A DNA stretch of 64,000 nt from the NCBI GenBank assembly GCA_050012175.1, contig JBEKHR010000022.1, positions 1 through 64,000 on the forward strand, given 5' to 3'. Under the pieces are notes generated by a model, which saw only the letters and a program-made list of their open reading frames with translations, was not told where the DNA came from and did no database searches. How positions within the stretch are numbered: position 1 is the stretch's first letter; every line of letters begins with the position of its first letter. Of this stretch, positions 27,730-36,530 are shown one piece after another. Made by a program: the position numbers and the translations under genes. This DNA comes from CAVROP01 sp050012175. GTDB lineage: Bacteria; Acidobacteriota; Terriglobia; UBA7540.

Positions 27730-29775
27730 CTATTGATTGCCAGGACTGCGCGCCGTGGTGGCTGATCCGTACGTGGACTTGAAGTATTCCCACTGAGGCT
27801 TCAACTTCTGCATAAACGCGACAAAGCGAGGGTCCCCGCGGATCGGATCGAGGCCGTGGTCACGTTCAAAAAACGGATAACAGGGAAAGCCCGTCGCCGC
27901 CGTTTGCTCAAGCCATGCCACTGCCTGTTCGGGCTTGTTCAGTTGTGCGTAGATGTCCGCGACAAGGTTAGCAACATGATGGAAATGGCCGTAAGGCTTC
28001 AATTTCTCCGCCTGCTTTAGGATCTTCTCGTTGATTCTCTTTTCCGCCTCCCGACCTTGCCCGGCATCTGCCAAGAGCAGCGTGTGAACGCTGGCAAGCC
28101 ACACATTCTTCTCCTGCGGATCGGCTTTCAGCAATTCACGAACCTGAGCCCAGGCCTCCTGTTTTCGCCCCAGTTCCCAAAGGTCAAGCGCCTGGATACT
28201 CTTGGTAAATGGCGAGGCGGGCATGGCTAGATATGGCAAGGCGTCCTGGAACTTGCCGCCATACCAAAGGGTCAAACCTGTAAACCACGCTGCGTCTGAC
28301 TGGGTGGGGTTAATCGCCGTCGCCGTGCGCAGCTCCTGGAGAGCTTCGTCGAGGAGGCCGACATGGTCGAACAGTCCAGCCAGGTAAACGTGACCCGCGG
28401 CCAGATTGGGATCCAAGGCCAGCCCGCGCCTGCATTCCTGAATTGCCTTTTCGTATTGCCAACCATGTGCCGGCGAAAAGAGCAGAGCGGCCCGGGACAC
28501 ATGGGCTTCCCCGAGATTGGGATCCAAGGACAGCGCTTTCTCGACCGCTGCCTCAGCCTTTTTTCCCCACTGGTCCTTCGGTTCCAAATAAAACAGCCTA
28601 TCCGCGTAGGCGCGCCCCAGTGCCGCATAGGCGGGGGCGAAGTTAGGATCGGCGGCAACCGCGCGCTCGAGCAATTCGATCGCGGCTTTATTGTCAGAAT
28701 CTGCGAACATCTTCCCACGCACGTAAAGATCGTAGGCCTCAGGATTCACCGGGCGGTGGCTGGCCAGGCGGACCTGCTCCTGCGGCGTCACCTCCGCCTT
28801 GATCTCACTGGCGATGGCGCGCGCCACCTCGCTCTGTAAGGTGAGGACGTCCCGCAGGTCGCGCTCGTAGCTTTCCCCCCACAGGCGCCTGTCGGTGGAC
28901 CCCTGGATCAACTGCGCCGTGATGCGCACACGGTTCCCGGCCCGCAGGATCGACCCCTCGATCACGGCATCCACATTGAGCTCCTTGGCAATTTGCGGCA
29001 GGGGCTTGTCCGTCTTTTTGTACCGCATCACCGAGGTCCGCGAGATCACCCGCAACGCCGCGATCTTGCCCAAGCTGGAGATCAGCTCCTCGGTCATGCC
29101 ATCGACGAAGTACTCCTGCTGCGGGTCGCCCGTTAGGTTCTCCAGGGGCAGCACCGCCACCGACCCAATGCGCGGCGGACCCGCTCGCCCGAGCAGGCGG
29201 TCACGCAAACCTCCGATGTTAAACCCCAGCGACACCGCGATCGCCACCAACACGAGGGCGGCAAGCCAGCCGACAATCGCCCTCACCCGGCTTGCAGCGT
29301 GGAGAGGGAGCAGAGCCCGCAGACTGGGAATGCCCGTGGACTTCCAGGGTGCTGCGGCCTCGCGGGGTTGGCCGTTAGTTTCTTCTTCAGTTGTGACCAC
29401 CCGAACAGCTCGTAATTCCTCTTCGACGACCTCTCCATTCGTCGCTTCGCCCAATCGCTCAACATCCGCAATGAACTCATATCCAAGGCGGGGGATCGTC
29501 CTGAGGAAGCGTGGGCTCTGAACTTGGTCACCCAGGGCCGCCCGCGCCTCCTTGATGCACCGTGTCAGAGCATTTTCAGTGACTTCCACGTCGGCCCACA
29601 ACGCGTCCAGCAACTCGTTTTTGGTCACCAGGTGGCCCTGGCGTTCGAGCAGGTAGAGCAATGTGTCATAGGTTTTGGGGCGCAGGTAAATCTCATGCCC
29701 CTCACTGGACAGACGGCGATCATGCGTTTCAAGGCTGAATCTGCCGAATCGGTAAGTTGCAGCAGGCTGTTCCAT
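27730..29775 (-). CDS. ToxR-like winged-helix regulator with transmembrane helix, TolB-like and TPR domains
   Basis: About 681 residues. Residues 5-100 are an OmpR/CadC-type DNA-binding winged helix (RFGRFSLETHDRRLSSEGHE, later SPRFLRTIPRLGYEFIADVE). One membrane helix follows (~165-190, AIVGWLAALVLVAIAVSLGF). Then comes a FlgO/TolB-N-like domain (VAVLPLENLTGDPQQEYFVDGMTEEL, VDAVIEGSILRAGNRVRI), then several TPRs (~345-650). A one-component membrane-bound regulator that binds DNA from the membrane. This architecture is common in Acidobacteriota. The start is ATG 29775; TTG 29790 is less likely. The regulated genes are unknown. Confidence 0.85.
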   Translation of the reverse strand: MEQPAATYRFGRFSLETHDRRLSSEGHEIYLRPKTYDTLLYLLERQGHLVTKNELLDALWADVEVTENALTRCIKEARAALGDQVQSPRFLRTIPRLGYEFIADVERLGEATNGEVVEEELRAVRVVTTEEETNGQPREAAAPWKSTGIPSLRALLPLHAASRVRAIVGWLAALVLVAIAVSLGFNIGGLRDRLLGRAGPPRIGSVAVLPLENLTGDPQQEYFVDGMTEELISSLGKIAALRVISRTSVMRYKKTDKPLPQIAKELNVDAVIEGSILRAGNRVRITAQLIQGSTDRRLWGESYERDLRDVLTLQSEVARAIASEIKAEVTPQEQVRLASHRPVNPEAYDLYVRGKMFADSDNKAAIELLERAVAADPNFAPAYAALGRAYADRLFYLEPKDQWGKKAEAAVEKALSLDPNLGEAHVSRAALLFSPAHGWQYEKAIQECRRGLALDPNLAAGHVYLAGLFDHVGLLDEALQELRTATAINPTQSDAAWFTGLTLWYGGKFQDALPYLAMPASPFTKSIQALDLWELGRKQEAWAQVRELLKADPQEKNVWLASVHTLLLADAGQGREAEKRINEKILKQAEKLKPYGHFHHVANLVADIYAQLNKPEQAVAWLEQTAATGFPCYPFFERDHGLDPIRGDPRFVAFMQKLKPQWEYFKSTYGSATTARSPGNQ

Positions 29776-29974
29776 CGGGGCCGGCCCCAAAGCCGGATGA
29801 AAGTGACAGGATTATATCACAGTTAAATCATGCCCATGTCAAGACATCTTCAGGGTAGCCCTGCGAGGATACACGCGGGTGCTGGGATGGCGCCCGGCGG
29901 CCGGGCAGGCTGAAGCGATTTGCTTTCAGCGCTTTGTCCCGCAGTGAAATGCTGGAATTCCACGAGGTGCGGAA

Positions 29975-30211
29975 ATGAGACGGACGCGGGAGTTGACTTC
30001 CATCCACTACCGTCGCTCGGTCAAGAGGACTGCCTCACAGGGTCCTCGCGGTTACTGCCCAGTTTGCGGCAGTGCTTTAGAGGCGAGCGTGGTCAACGAA
30101 CCAGCGGAGACGCCAGGGGGCAGCCCCACGCCAGTAGAAAGAACCGTCTTCCGTCTCGTGCGAGGAGAACCTGAGGGACGGCCCGGCGGAGGTTCCGGGA
30201 ACTCATGTTAA
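29975..30211 (+). CDS. Possible small zinc-ribbon protein
   Basis: 78 codons beginning MRRTRELTSIHYRRSV after a GAGGTG ribosome-binding site. A CPVCG knuckle sits at residue ~28 and a lone C-terminal Cys ends the protein. Small Arg-rich proteins with a YCPxC motif of this kind occur in Acidobacteriota, but the second half here is Pro/Gly/Glu-rich and not clearly conserved-looking. The remaining spacer 29776-30555 contains the heptamer array at 30240-30336 and no other gene. Confidence 0.4.
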   Translation: MRRTRELTSIHYRRSVKRTASQGPRGYCPVCGSALEASVVNEPAETPGGSPTPVERTVFRLVRGEPEGRPGGGSGNSC

Positions 30212-30239
30212 GGGCTGGTTTGCCGGGAAACTGAAAAAG

Positions 30240-30336
30240 CAGAAGTCAGGAGGAGAGTGGCAAATGCCTACTAGCCGAGGCCGGCCTCGCGAGTTCTGCC
30301 TCCCCTGCCTCCTGGCTTCTGACTTCTGGCTTCTGT
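30240..30336. repeat. Degenerate heptamer arrays (CAGAAGT / CTTCTGN)
   Basis: CAGAAGT and CAGGAGG (30240-30253) face CTCCTGG, CTTCTGA, CTTCTGG, CTTCTGT (30309-30336). The arms are complementary and the period is seven bases, as in the other arrays, but the word differs. Confidence 0.75.
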
Positions 30337-30555
30337 TGTTGATTGAGCGAGGGCACGAATCGGGGTCGGAGTTGAGCCGACCGAACGGCGGGAGAGCGAA
30401 GCGGGAGTTCGTCCACGCCAGCGCCCTCCCATGGACTTGAACCAACTGTGGCGGAGCGCCTGGTCACAAAGGCCAAGGCCCACTCACGGTATGGAAGCGC
30501 GAGCGCCCGCTCCGAGCGTCGCCCCAAATGCTGTTACAGCAAGAAGGAGGATAAT

Positions 30556-31440
30556 ATGGTCAGCAGAAAACTAACTTGGTCATTGCTCTTGGTTGCGTTG
30601 CTCTTTTCCGTGCCGGGCTTCGCGGTCGCGGCCAGGGGGCAGGAGGTTGCCCCTGAAGTAACACGGGACCAGGCTCGGTCAAGGGGTTGTTCTCAGGCGA
30701 CCCTCGAAGGCACCTATGGTGGCTTCATGCAGGGCACTGGCCTGTCGTCGTTTGGGGTTGGGCTCCTTACACCGCCCTACCCGCTTGCCTTCGTCGGGTT
30801 GGATACCTTCGACGGCCATGGGAACGTTTCGACGAAAGTCGCCGCAAGCTTTGACGGGTTGATTTTCCCGTGGGGGACGACGGCCACAGGTACGTACAAC
30901 GTATCTCCTGATTGCATGGTCTCGCTCGAGGCGAAGTCCTCCGGAAGTCCTACGGCTCACTTTGCGGGGACAATTACTGGCGAGGGAATGTCCCAAGAAG
31001 TTCACCTCGTGCACACAGACCCATATTGGGTAACCTCTGGAACCCTCCGGAAGATTCCACCACGCGGATGCTCGCAAAAGACTCTCGATGGCACCTACGC
31101 GGTCTTCGGCCAGGGGACGTACACTGGTGTCCCGGCTCCGACTCCTGGCTTTCCTCCTCCGCCCGTTCCGGCGGCCCACGTTGGGATTTTGACTGCCGAC
31201 GGCGCAGGGCATTTTTCCGGCGAGGGCGTTGAACATCTGGACAGCATGGCTGCACCGGCCACGTATACAGCTACGTATACCGTAAGCCGTGACTGTAGAG
31301 TGTCTATTACAATCAGCGGTTTCACGGGCCTCGTCATGCACGAGACAGGCACGATCACTGGTTGGGGGGAGTCCCAGGAGTTTCACACCATCATCACAGA
31401 TCCAGGCTGGGTCTTCGTTGATACGGCCAAGAGGCAATGA
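30556..31440 (+). CDS. Secreted protein made of two tandem copies of one ~125-residue domain
   Basis: 294 residues from ATG 30556 behind AAGAAGGAGG. The signal peptide is MVSRKLTWSLLLVALLFSVP. Two repeats begin RGCSQATLEGTYGGFMQGTG (~43) and RGCSQKTLDGTYAVFGQGTY (~170). Each continues with a DxxGHxSxxG-like turn, a TGTY/TATYTVS strand plus a Cys (SPDCMVSL, SRDCRVSI), and ends GTITGxGxSQE.H..HTDPxWV / IITDPGWV. The two Cys per repeat may form a disulfide. Not assigned to a named family. Likely periplasmic or cell-surface. Confidence 0.75.
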   Translation: MVSRKLTWSLLLVALLFSVPGFAVAARGQEVAPEVTRDQARSRGCSQATLEGTYGGFMQGTGLSSFGVGLLTPPYPLAFVGLDTFDGHGNVSTKVAASFDGLIFPWGTTATGTYNVSPDCMVSLEAKSSGSPTAHFAGTITGEGMSQEVHLVHTDPYWVTSGTLRKIPPRGCSQKTLDGTYAVFGQGTYTGVPAPTPGFPPPPVPAAHVGILTADGAGHFSGEGVEHLDSMAAPATYTATYTVSRDCRVSITISGFTGLVMHETGTITGWGESQEFHTIITDPGWVFVDTAKRQ

Positions 31441-31658
31441 GCCGATGAAAGAAGCGGCTGCTCGTTAGGCCGGGGCCCTCGTCCGACCCGGCCTCGCGGG
31501 TTCAGCCCCCGGTAGGCTTCGAGTGGTCCCCCTCCGGTCGCTCGAGGCGTCCTGCGGGGAAAACTGTGCTCGAGCGTTGCATGTGCTCGGGTCGAGGTGT
31601 ATCATAATCGTACGTCTGAAAATGAAAACGGAAATCCCCTATAAAAGGAGACACGACC

Positions 31659-31952
31659 ATGCCTACCTACATCACATTGGCACGGTGGACCCAGCAAGGC
31701 ATCGAGCAAATCAAGGAGAGTCCGGCACGGCTCGACGCGTTCAAGCAACTCGTTGAATCTGCGGGCGGAAAAGTGAAGGCCTTCTACGTAGTGACGGGGC
31801 AGTACGACATGGTGATCGTTTCCGAGGCGCCCAACGATGAGGCAATCGCCAAAGTAGCTCTCGCGACGGGCTCAAAAGGGAGTACCAGGTCGGAGACCGT
31901 CCGGGCGTTTACAGAAGAGGAATACGGAAAGATCATCGCGGCTCTGCCGTAA
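31659..31952 (+). CDS. GYD-domain protein
   Basis: 97 residues behind AAAAGGAGA. MPTYITLARWTQQGIEQIKE opens the domain, GKVKAFYVVTGQYDMVIVSE carries the G-x-Y/F-D core, and VRAFTEEEYGKIIAAL ends it. GYD proteins are small ferredoxin-like alpha/beta proteins of unknown biochemical role, often single genes. No operon partner is visible. Confidence 0.85.
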   Translation: MPTYITLARWTQQGIEQIKESPARLDAFKQLVESAGGKVKAFYVVTGQYDMVIVSEAPNDEAIAKVALATGSKGSTRSETVRAFTEEEYGKIIAALP

Positions 31953-31985
31953 GAGCCACGCGGTGTTGCTAACCTAGGAGCACTG

Positions 31986-32012
31986 GGGCCAGAGCCTCGT
32001 GCGCTCTGGCCC
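31986..32012. terminator. Terminator-like hairpin after the GYD gene
   Basis: GGGCCAGAGC (31986-31995) and GCTCTGGCCC (32003-32012) make a perfect 10-bp stem with a 7-base loop, 34 bases beyond the stop. No T-tract follows, so factor-independent termination is uncertain. Confidence 0.4.
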
Positions 32013-32162
32013 GTCGAAAGGGATAGGCTCGTTTACGCCCAGACGGCATACGTGCCGACCCGAACTCGTGGCCATCGCAGCGCCGCGCAACGACTTCGTT
32101 CTGGTCGCCCACCGCGAAACTGTTGTCCGCAGCCTGCAACCGCAACCGAAGACCAGGTTCTC

Positions 32163-32256
32163 ATTGTCGATTGCTGATTGCCGATTGACGATCAAAAAAG
32201 TGGTATGGCAGCTCCTTCCAATGTCCATCAGCAATCGGCAATCGCAAATCGGCAAT
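32163..32256. repeat. Inverted degenerate heptamer arrays (ATTGNCG / CGGCAAT)
   Basis: ATTGTCG, ATTGCTG, ATTGCCG, ATTGACG fill 32163-32190. CAGCAAT, CGGCAAT, CGCAAAT, CGGCAAT fill 32229-32256 and are complementary. This is the only clear structure in the 700-base spacer 31953-32654 besides the hairpin at 31986. Short frames elsewhere in it have no start signal or recognisable family. Confidence 0.8.
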
Positions 32257-32654
32257 CCCATCCATCCTCGGCCAAGCGATGATCGCAGAAATTCTTCGCA
32301 AGAAACGAAGAGGTCTGGAACTAGTGTCGCGGATGACCGAAGTTTTGCGTGCATCTGTCCACGAGGCAAAAAGTCTGAATCGCCAGGAATTCCTTTTCAG
32401 ATGTTGCCTAAGCCTTCATATTGCCGTAACATTTCGTTGGTCCGGTGCCACGGTAGCCCGGACATAGCTTTGGCGCTCCTAATTCCGGTGTCTGCGGAAT
32501 CGGTGGGTTGAGATAGTGAACGGCTGAGGGCGCGTTGGAGGCTTGGAATCCCTGGCGCGCACGCTTGTGTACTGTTCTCGCGAACAGGACGTATCAAGAA
32601 CGACGCTTAAATGGTTGGATAGGCGAGTAAGCAATTAGCGGGAGGACATGAGCA

Positions 32655-33797
32655 TTGGCGACATTACCCACACCACATCTGGAAGCGTTGTTGCAGCACG
32701 ACATCGACCTCATTCGCACCAAAATGCTGGAAATGGTGGCGCTGGACGAGCAGGCGTTGACTAGGGCCTTGCATGCCTTCTTGAAGCGCGATCGGCAACT
32801 GGCGTACTCCGTGATTCTGCGCGATCAGGATGTGGACGCCTTGGACACGGAGTTGGACCGGCTCTGTCTGGAGTTCATCCTGCGGCACCAGCCGGCGGCC
32901 GGTCATCTGCGGTTTGTGTATTCGGCCAGCAAGATTGTCAACCTTCTGGAGCGCATCGGCGATTACGCGGAGAGTATCGCGCGGCAGGTTTTGCTCATCA
33001 GTTCCCTGCCTTTCGAGGTGCCCACCGACAAATTCAATGAGCTCGCGAACATGGCGATCCCCATGTTGCACAACGCCGTGCACGCGTTTGTGGACAAGAA
33101 TCCCGACCTCGCCCGTGCCACTATGGCATCTGAGCCGCGGGTCAATCAGGTCCGCGACAGCCTCAACGCCGACTTGGTGGAATGGCGTCAGCAAGGCCGA
33201 CTGCCACTGGAGGCGCTGCCGCCGATGATCACCGTGGCTCGACGGTTTGAGCGTGTTTCGGACCAAGCCACCAACATTTGCGAGCAAGCGCTTTACTTCG
33301 CCACCGGAGAATATTTGCGCCACCTGCCCCGCGAAGGATACCGGGTGCTCTTCGTGGACGAGACCAACGGGTGTCTGAGTCGGATCGCCGAAGCGATCGC
33401 CACCCAGATGGAAGCCAAACGGTTCTCGTTCAGCAGCGCGGGGCTGGCAGCCGGCGCGGTGGACCCGCAGACCATCTGGTTCCTGGCGGAGAAGGGTGTT
33501 GATATATCCCATCAGGCTTCCAGAACCGTAGAGCAAGTTCCAGACTTCGACCAAATGCAGGTGATTGTGGCACTCTGCAAGGAGGCAGAAGGGGCTTTTC
33601 CGCACAAGCCGACCAAGACCCTGGGCTTGCACTGGTTGGTGCCCGATCCTTCCAAGGCGTGCGGCACGCCCGAAGAAGTCCGCGCTGAGTATGAAAGGGC
33701 TCACAAATCGCTAACCAACCATATCCGGGATCTGGTCCAGGCGATCCTCGGAAATGACCAGGAACCAACCCATGAAAGCACCAGCCCTACAATCTGA
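32655..33797 (+). CDS. phoU: PhoU fused to a degenerate LMW-phosphatase/ArsC-like domain
   Basis: 380 residues starting at TTG, 9 bases after GGGAGGA. Residues 1-220 are two PhoU three-helix repeats with the metal-binding motifs ERIGDYAESIAR (99-110) and ERVSDQATNICE (199-210). Residues ~228-350 follow the low-molecular-weight protein tyrosine phosphatase/arsenate reductase fold. Its P-loop reads VLFVDETNGCLSRIAEA, where the family has VLFVCxxNxxRSxxAEA: Asp235 replaces the nucleophile Cys and Leu241 the Arg. The second domain is therefore unlikely to be a phosphatase and may sense or dock. PhoU restrains Pst transport and PhoR signalling. It leads the pst operon here, whereas phoU is usually last. 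Confidence 0.85.
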   Translation: MATLPTPHLEALLQHDIDLIRTKMLEMVALDEQALTRALHAFLKRDRQLAYSVILRDQDVDALDTELDRLCLEFILRHQPAAGHLRFVYSASKIVNLLERIGDYAESIARQVLLISSLPFEVPTDKFNELANMAIPMLHNAVHAFVDKNPDLARATMASEPRVNQVRDSLNADLVEWRQQGRLPLEALPPMITVARRFERVSDQATNICEQALYFATGEYLRHLPREGYRVLFVDETNGCLSRIAEAIATQMEAKRFSFSSAGLAAGAVDPQTIWFLAEKGVDISHQASRTVEQVPDFDQMQVIVALCKEAEGAFPHKPTKTLGLHWLVPDPSKACGTPEEVRAEYERAHKSLTNHIRDLVQAILGNDQEPTHESTSPTI

Positions 33798-34695
33798 TTC
33801 CCGGCTCGTGAAACCCGCGGTCAGGGCGCTGGTGGCCGCCATGCTGGCAGGACTGCTGCTCGGTTGCACGGGTTCGAAGCAACCTCAGAAGACCGTGATC
33901 CAAAACACCGGATCGGACACCATGGTCAACCTGGCGCAAGCCTGGGCGGAAGAATACGCCGAGGTGGATCCCATGGTCTCGGTGGAGGTGTCGGGCGGCG
34001 GCACGGGGACGGGCATCGCCGCCTTGATCAACGGCACTGTGGACATCGCCAACTGCAGCCGTCGCATTGAGTCCCAGGAGGTTGAGCAAGCGAAGAAGAA
34101 CACTGGCAAAGAGCCCCGCGAGCTCACCGTCGGCTACGATGCCCTGGCCGTTTACGTGTACAAGACCAATCCGCTGGAGGAAATCAGGCTGGACCAGCTC
34201 GCCGAAATCTACGGAGAGGGCGGCAAAATCACGAAGTGGTCCCAGCTCGGCGTTTCGATGCCCGGGGGCGCCGACGAGATCATCCGGGTCAGCCGCCAAA
34301 CGAATTCGGGGACGTACTATTATTTCCGCGAGGTGATTCTCGGCAAGGGCCGCGATTTCAAACTGGGCTCGCTTGACATGCACGGTTCCAAGGACGTGGT
34401 GGAGTTGGTTTCTAAGACCCCGGGCGCTATCGGCTACAGTGGCATGGGCTATGCCACATCCGAGGTCAGGACCCTGCGCCTCGCCAGGAAGTCGGGCGAC
34501 AAGTCCTTCGCGCCCACGGTCGAGAACACGCTGAACCACACTTATCCGATTGCACGACCGTTGTTCATGTACACCCTCGGAGAACCCGCCGGCCCGGTGA
34601 AAAAGTACCTGGACTGGATTCAGTCCGAAAGCGGCCAGAAGATCGTGATCCAAAGCGGCTATGTGCCTCTGCCCAAAACGGGCGCGCAACCTTGA
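33772..34695 (+). CDS. pstS: Phosphate ABC transporter substrate-binding lipoprotein
   Basis: 307 residues from ATG 33772 (AGGAA upstream); an ATG at 33754 is in frame. It overlaps the phoU end by 26 bases. The lipobox is AGLLLGC. The phosphate-site segments are QNTGSDTMVNLAQAW, SGGGTGTGIAALINGTVDIA and RQTNSGTYYYFRE, as in PstS. Delivers periplasmic phosphate to PstCA. Confidence 0.92.
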   Translation: MKAPALQSDSRLVKPAVRALVAAMLAGLLLGCTGSKQPQKTVIQNTGSDTMVNLAQAWAEEYAEVDPMVSVEVSGGGTGTGIAALINGTVDIANCSRRIESQEVEQAKKNTGKEPRELTVGYDALAVYVYKTNPLEEIRLDQLAEIYGEGGKITKWSQLGVSMPGGADEIIRVSRQTNSGTYYYFREVILGKGRDFKLGSLDMHGSKDVVELVSKTPGAIGYSGMGYATSEVRTLRLARKSGDKSFAPTVENTLNHTYPIARPLFMYTLGEPAGPVKKYLDWIQSESGQKIVIQSGYVPLPKTGAQP

Positions 34696-34701
34696 AAACG
34701 G

Positions 34702-35616
34702 ATGGAAAAAGCTGCGAGGTCCATACAGAATCGACCACGGTGGGAAGTCCTCACTGAAACTGCGATTGAGTGGCTGATCCGACTGTGCGGCATCAGCGCC
34801 ATCTTGTTTGTCTTTGGCATCTTCTTCTTCGTCTTCCGCGAAGGCAGCGGGTTCCTTTTTCACGGCTTCAACGTCCGCGAATTTTTCGGGAGCACGGAAT
34901 GGTATCCGAATTCGCAGACTCACGTGCGCTACGGTGCGCTGGCGCTGATTGCAGGCACGGCCAGTGTCACCGTGCTGGCCATGTTGATCGCGGTGCCCTT
35001 CGGGATTGGGGCGGCAATTTTCATCTCCGAATTCTGCGGGCCACGCTTGAAGGAGACCCTGAAAATCACCATCGAACTGCTGGCGGCCATTCCCTCGGTG
35101 GTCTGGGGATTCATTGGGTTGACCGTGATGAATCCGCTGATCATCAACCTGTTCCACACCCCCATAGGTCTTAACGTGCTGAATGGCGGCTTGATTCTCG
35201 CCTTGATGAGTGTGCCGATCATCGTGTCGATCGGCGAGGACGCGCTGAAGGCGGTGCCCGACTCGTACCGCGAGGCGGCGCTGGCGCTGGGGGTGACGCG
35301 GTGGCAACTGGTGTACCGCGTGTTGCTGCCAGCGGCAAGAAACGGCTTGCTGGCAGCGGTGTTGCTAGGCATAGGGCGCGCCGTGGGCGAGACGATGGCG
35401 GTGCTCATGGCCACGGGACACGCGGTCCAAATCCCTACCAGTCTCTTGGACTCGGTGCGGACTTTGACCGCCACCATTGCCGCCGAACTGGGCGAGGCGC
35501 CAGTGCACTCGGACCATTACCAGGTGTTGTTTATCATTGGCGTCCTACTGTTCTCGATTACGTTTGTCGTCAATCTGGCCGCCGACCTTATCGTGCGAGG
35601 GGTTAGAAGCAAATGA
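34702..35616 (+). CDS. pstC: Phosphate ABC transporter permease PstC
   Basis: 304 residues, six predicted membrane helices. The binding-protein-dependent transport loop reads DSYREAALALGVTRWQLVYRVLLPAARNGL (EAA motif), and AIPSVVWGFIGL is typical of PstC. A long first periplasmic segment (FNVREFFGSTEWYPN) is as expected. Starts six bases after pstS. Confidence 0.92.
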   Translation: MEKAARSIQNRPRWEVLTETAIEWLIRLCGISAILFVFGIFFFVFREGSGFLFHGFNVREFFGSTEWYPNSQTHVRYGALALIAGTASVTVLAMLIAVPFGIGAAIFISEFCGPRLKETLKITIELLAAIPSVVWGFIGLTVMNPLIINLFHTPIGLNVLNGGLILALMSVPIIVSIGEDALKAVPDSYREAALALGVTRWQLVYRVLLPAARNGLLAAVLLGIGRAVGETMAVLMATGHAVQIPTSLLDSVRTLTATIAAELGEAPVHSDHYQVLFIIGVLLFSITFVVNLAADLIVRGVRSK

Positions 35617-35645
35617 AGAACTATTGCTTCAACGGGTGACGCGTT

Positions 35646-36530
35646 GTGTTTCGAGCCACTTCATTGACACGCCGCAAGCAGCTCAGCGAGTCCATGGCCA
35701 GGACGGTCTTCCTGCTGATGACTTTGCTGATGGTCGTGCCCTTGCTGTTGATCATCGGCTATCTGGTCTACCAGGCGTGGCCGATCCTGTCGCTGGACTT
35801 TCTGCTGACCAACCCGAAACACGGCATGCGGGCCGGGGGCATCTGGTCGCCGTTGCTGGGCACGATCTATCTGGTGGTCATCTCGCTGGCCGTCGCCACG
35901 CCCATCGGCATTCTCGCCGCAGTCTTCCTGAACGAATACGCACGTGACAACTGGTTCACCCGTGTCGTCAACCTCGCGGTCGTCAATCTCGCAGGTGTAC
36001 CGAGCATTGTGCACGCGCTGTTCGGGCTGGGCGCGTTCGTGCTTTTCGCCCGACTGGGCAAATCCATCCTCGCGGCTTCCCTGACCCTGGCGATCATGAC
36101 CCTGCCGGTCATCATCGCCAGCACTAAGGAAGCCTTGGCGGCGGTACCGAAGGCCTTTCGTGAGGCGTGCTGGAACGTCGGAGCCACCCGCTTGCAAACC
36201 ATCCGCCACATCGTCCTACCCAACTCGATCAGCGGCATCCTGACTGGGGTGATCTTGCAGGTATCACGCGCCGCGGGCGAAACCGCGCCGATCATGTTCA
36301 CAGGGGCGGTGTTTTTCAAGGCCATCCAGGAAGGCCACCTGTTCGCCTACGGCCTGTTCGACCAGTGCATGGCGCTGTCGATGCATCTCTTCACGATTTC
36401 CACGCAGGTGCCCGACGTGCCCAAGGCGCTGCCCTACGGCATCGCGGTGGTGTTGGTCAGCAGCGTTCTCGCGGTCAACGCCCTGTCGATCATCATTCGC
36501 GTCCGTCTGCGCTCGAGGAGAAAATGGTGA
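35646..36530 (+). CDS. pstA: Phosphate ABC transporter permease PstA
   Basis: 294 residues from a GTG; ATG 35694 is a less likely start. Six membrane helices, EAA loop AFREACWNVGATRLQTIRHI, followed by SGILTGVILQVSRAAGETAP, characteristic of PstA. The stop overlaps the next ATG by seven bases, so it is co-translated with pstB1. Confidence 0.92.
   Translation: MFRATSLTRRKQLSESMARTVFLLMTLLMVVPLLLIIGYLVYQAWPILSLDFLLTNPKHGMRAGGIWSPLLGTIYLVVISLAVATPIGILAAVFLNEYARDNWFTRVVNLAVVNLAGVPSIVHALFGLGAFVLFARLGKSILAASLTLAIMTLPVIIASTKEALAAVPKAFREACWNVGATRLQTIRHIVLPNSISGILTGVILQVSRAAGETAPIMFTGAVFFKAIQEGHLFAYGLFDQCMALSMHLFTISTQVPDVPKALPYGIAVVLVSSVLAVNALSIIIRVRLRSRRKW

Noticed and set aside
30420..30480. tRNA-like GGTTCAAGTCC T-loop motif on the minus strand
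   Set aside because: No acceptor, D-arm or anticodon arm can be built around it.
33787..35307. 506-codon antisense frame across pstS and pstC
   Set aside because: Both sense genes are unambiguous; the antisense product is His/Asp/Gln-rich without any family resemblance.
36167..36523. Upstream extension of the first PstB frame inside pstA
   Set aside because: The extra ~119 residues read through pstA in another frame and are not ATPase-like; the ATG at 36524 gives a standard PstB start.
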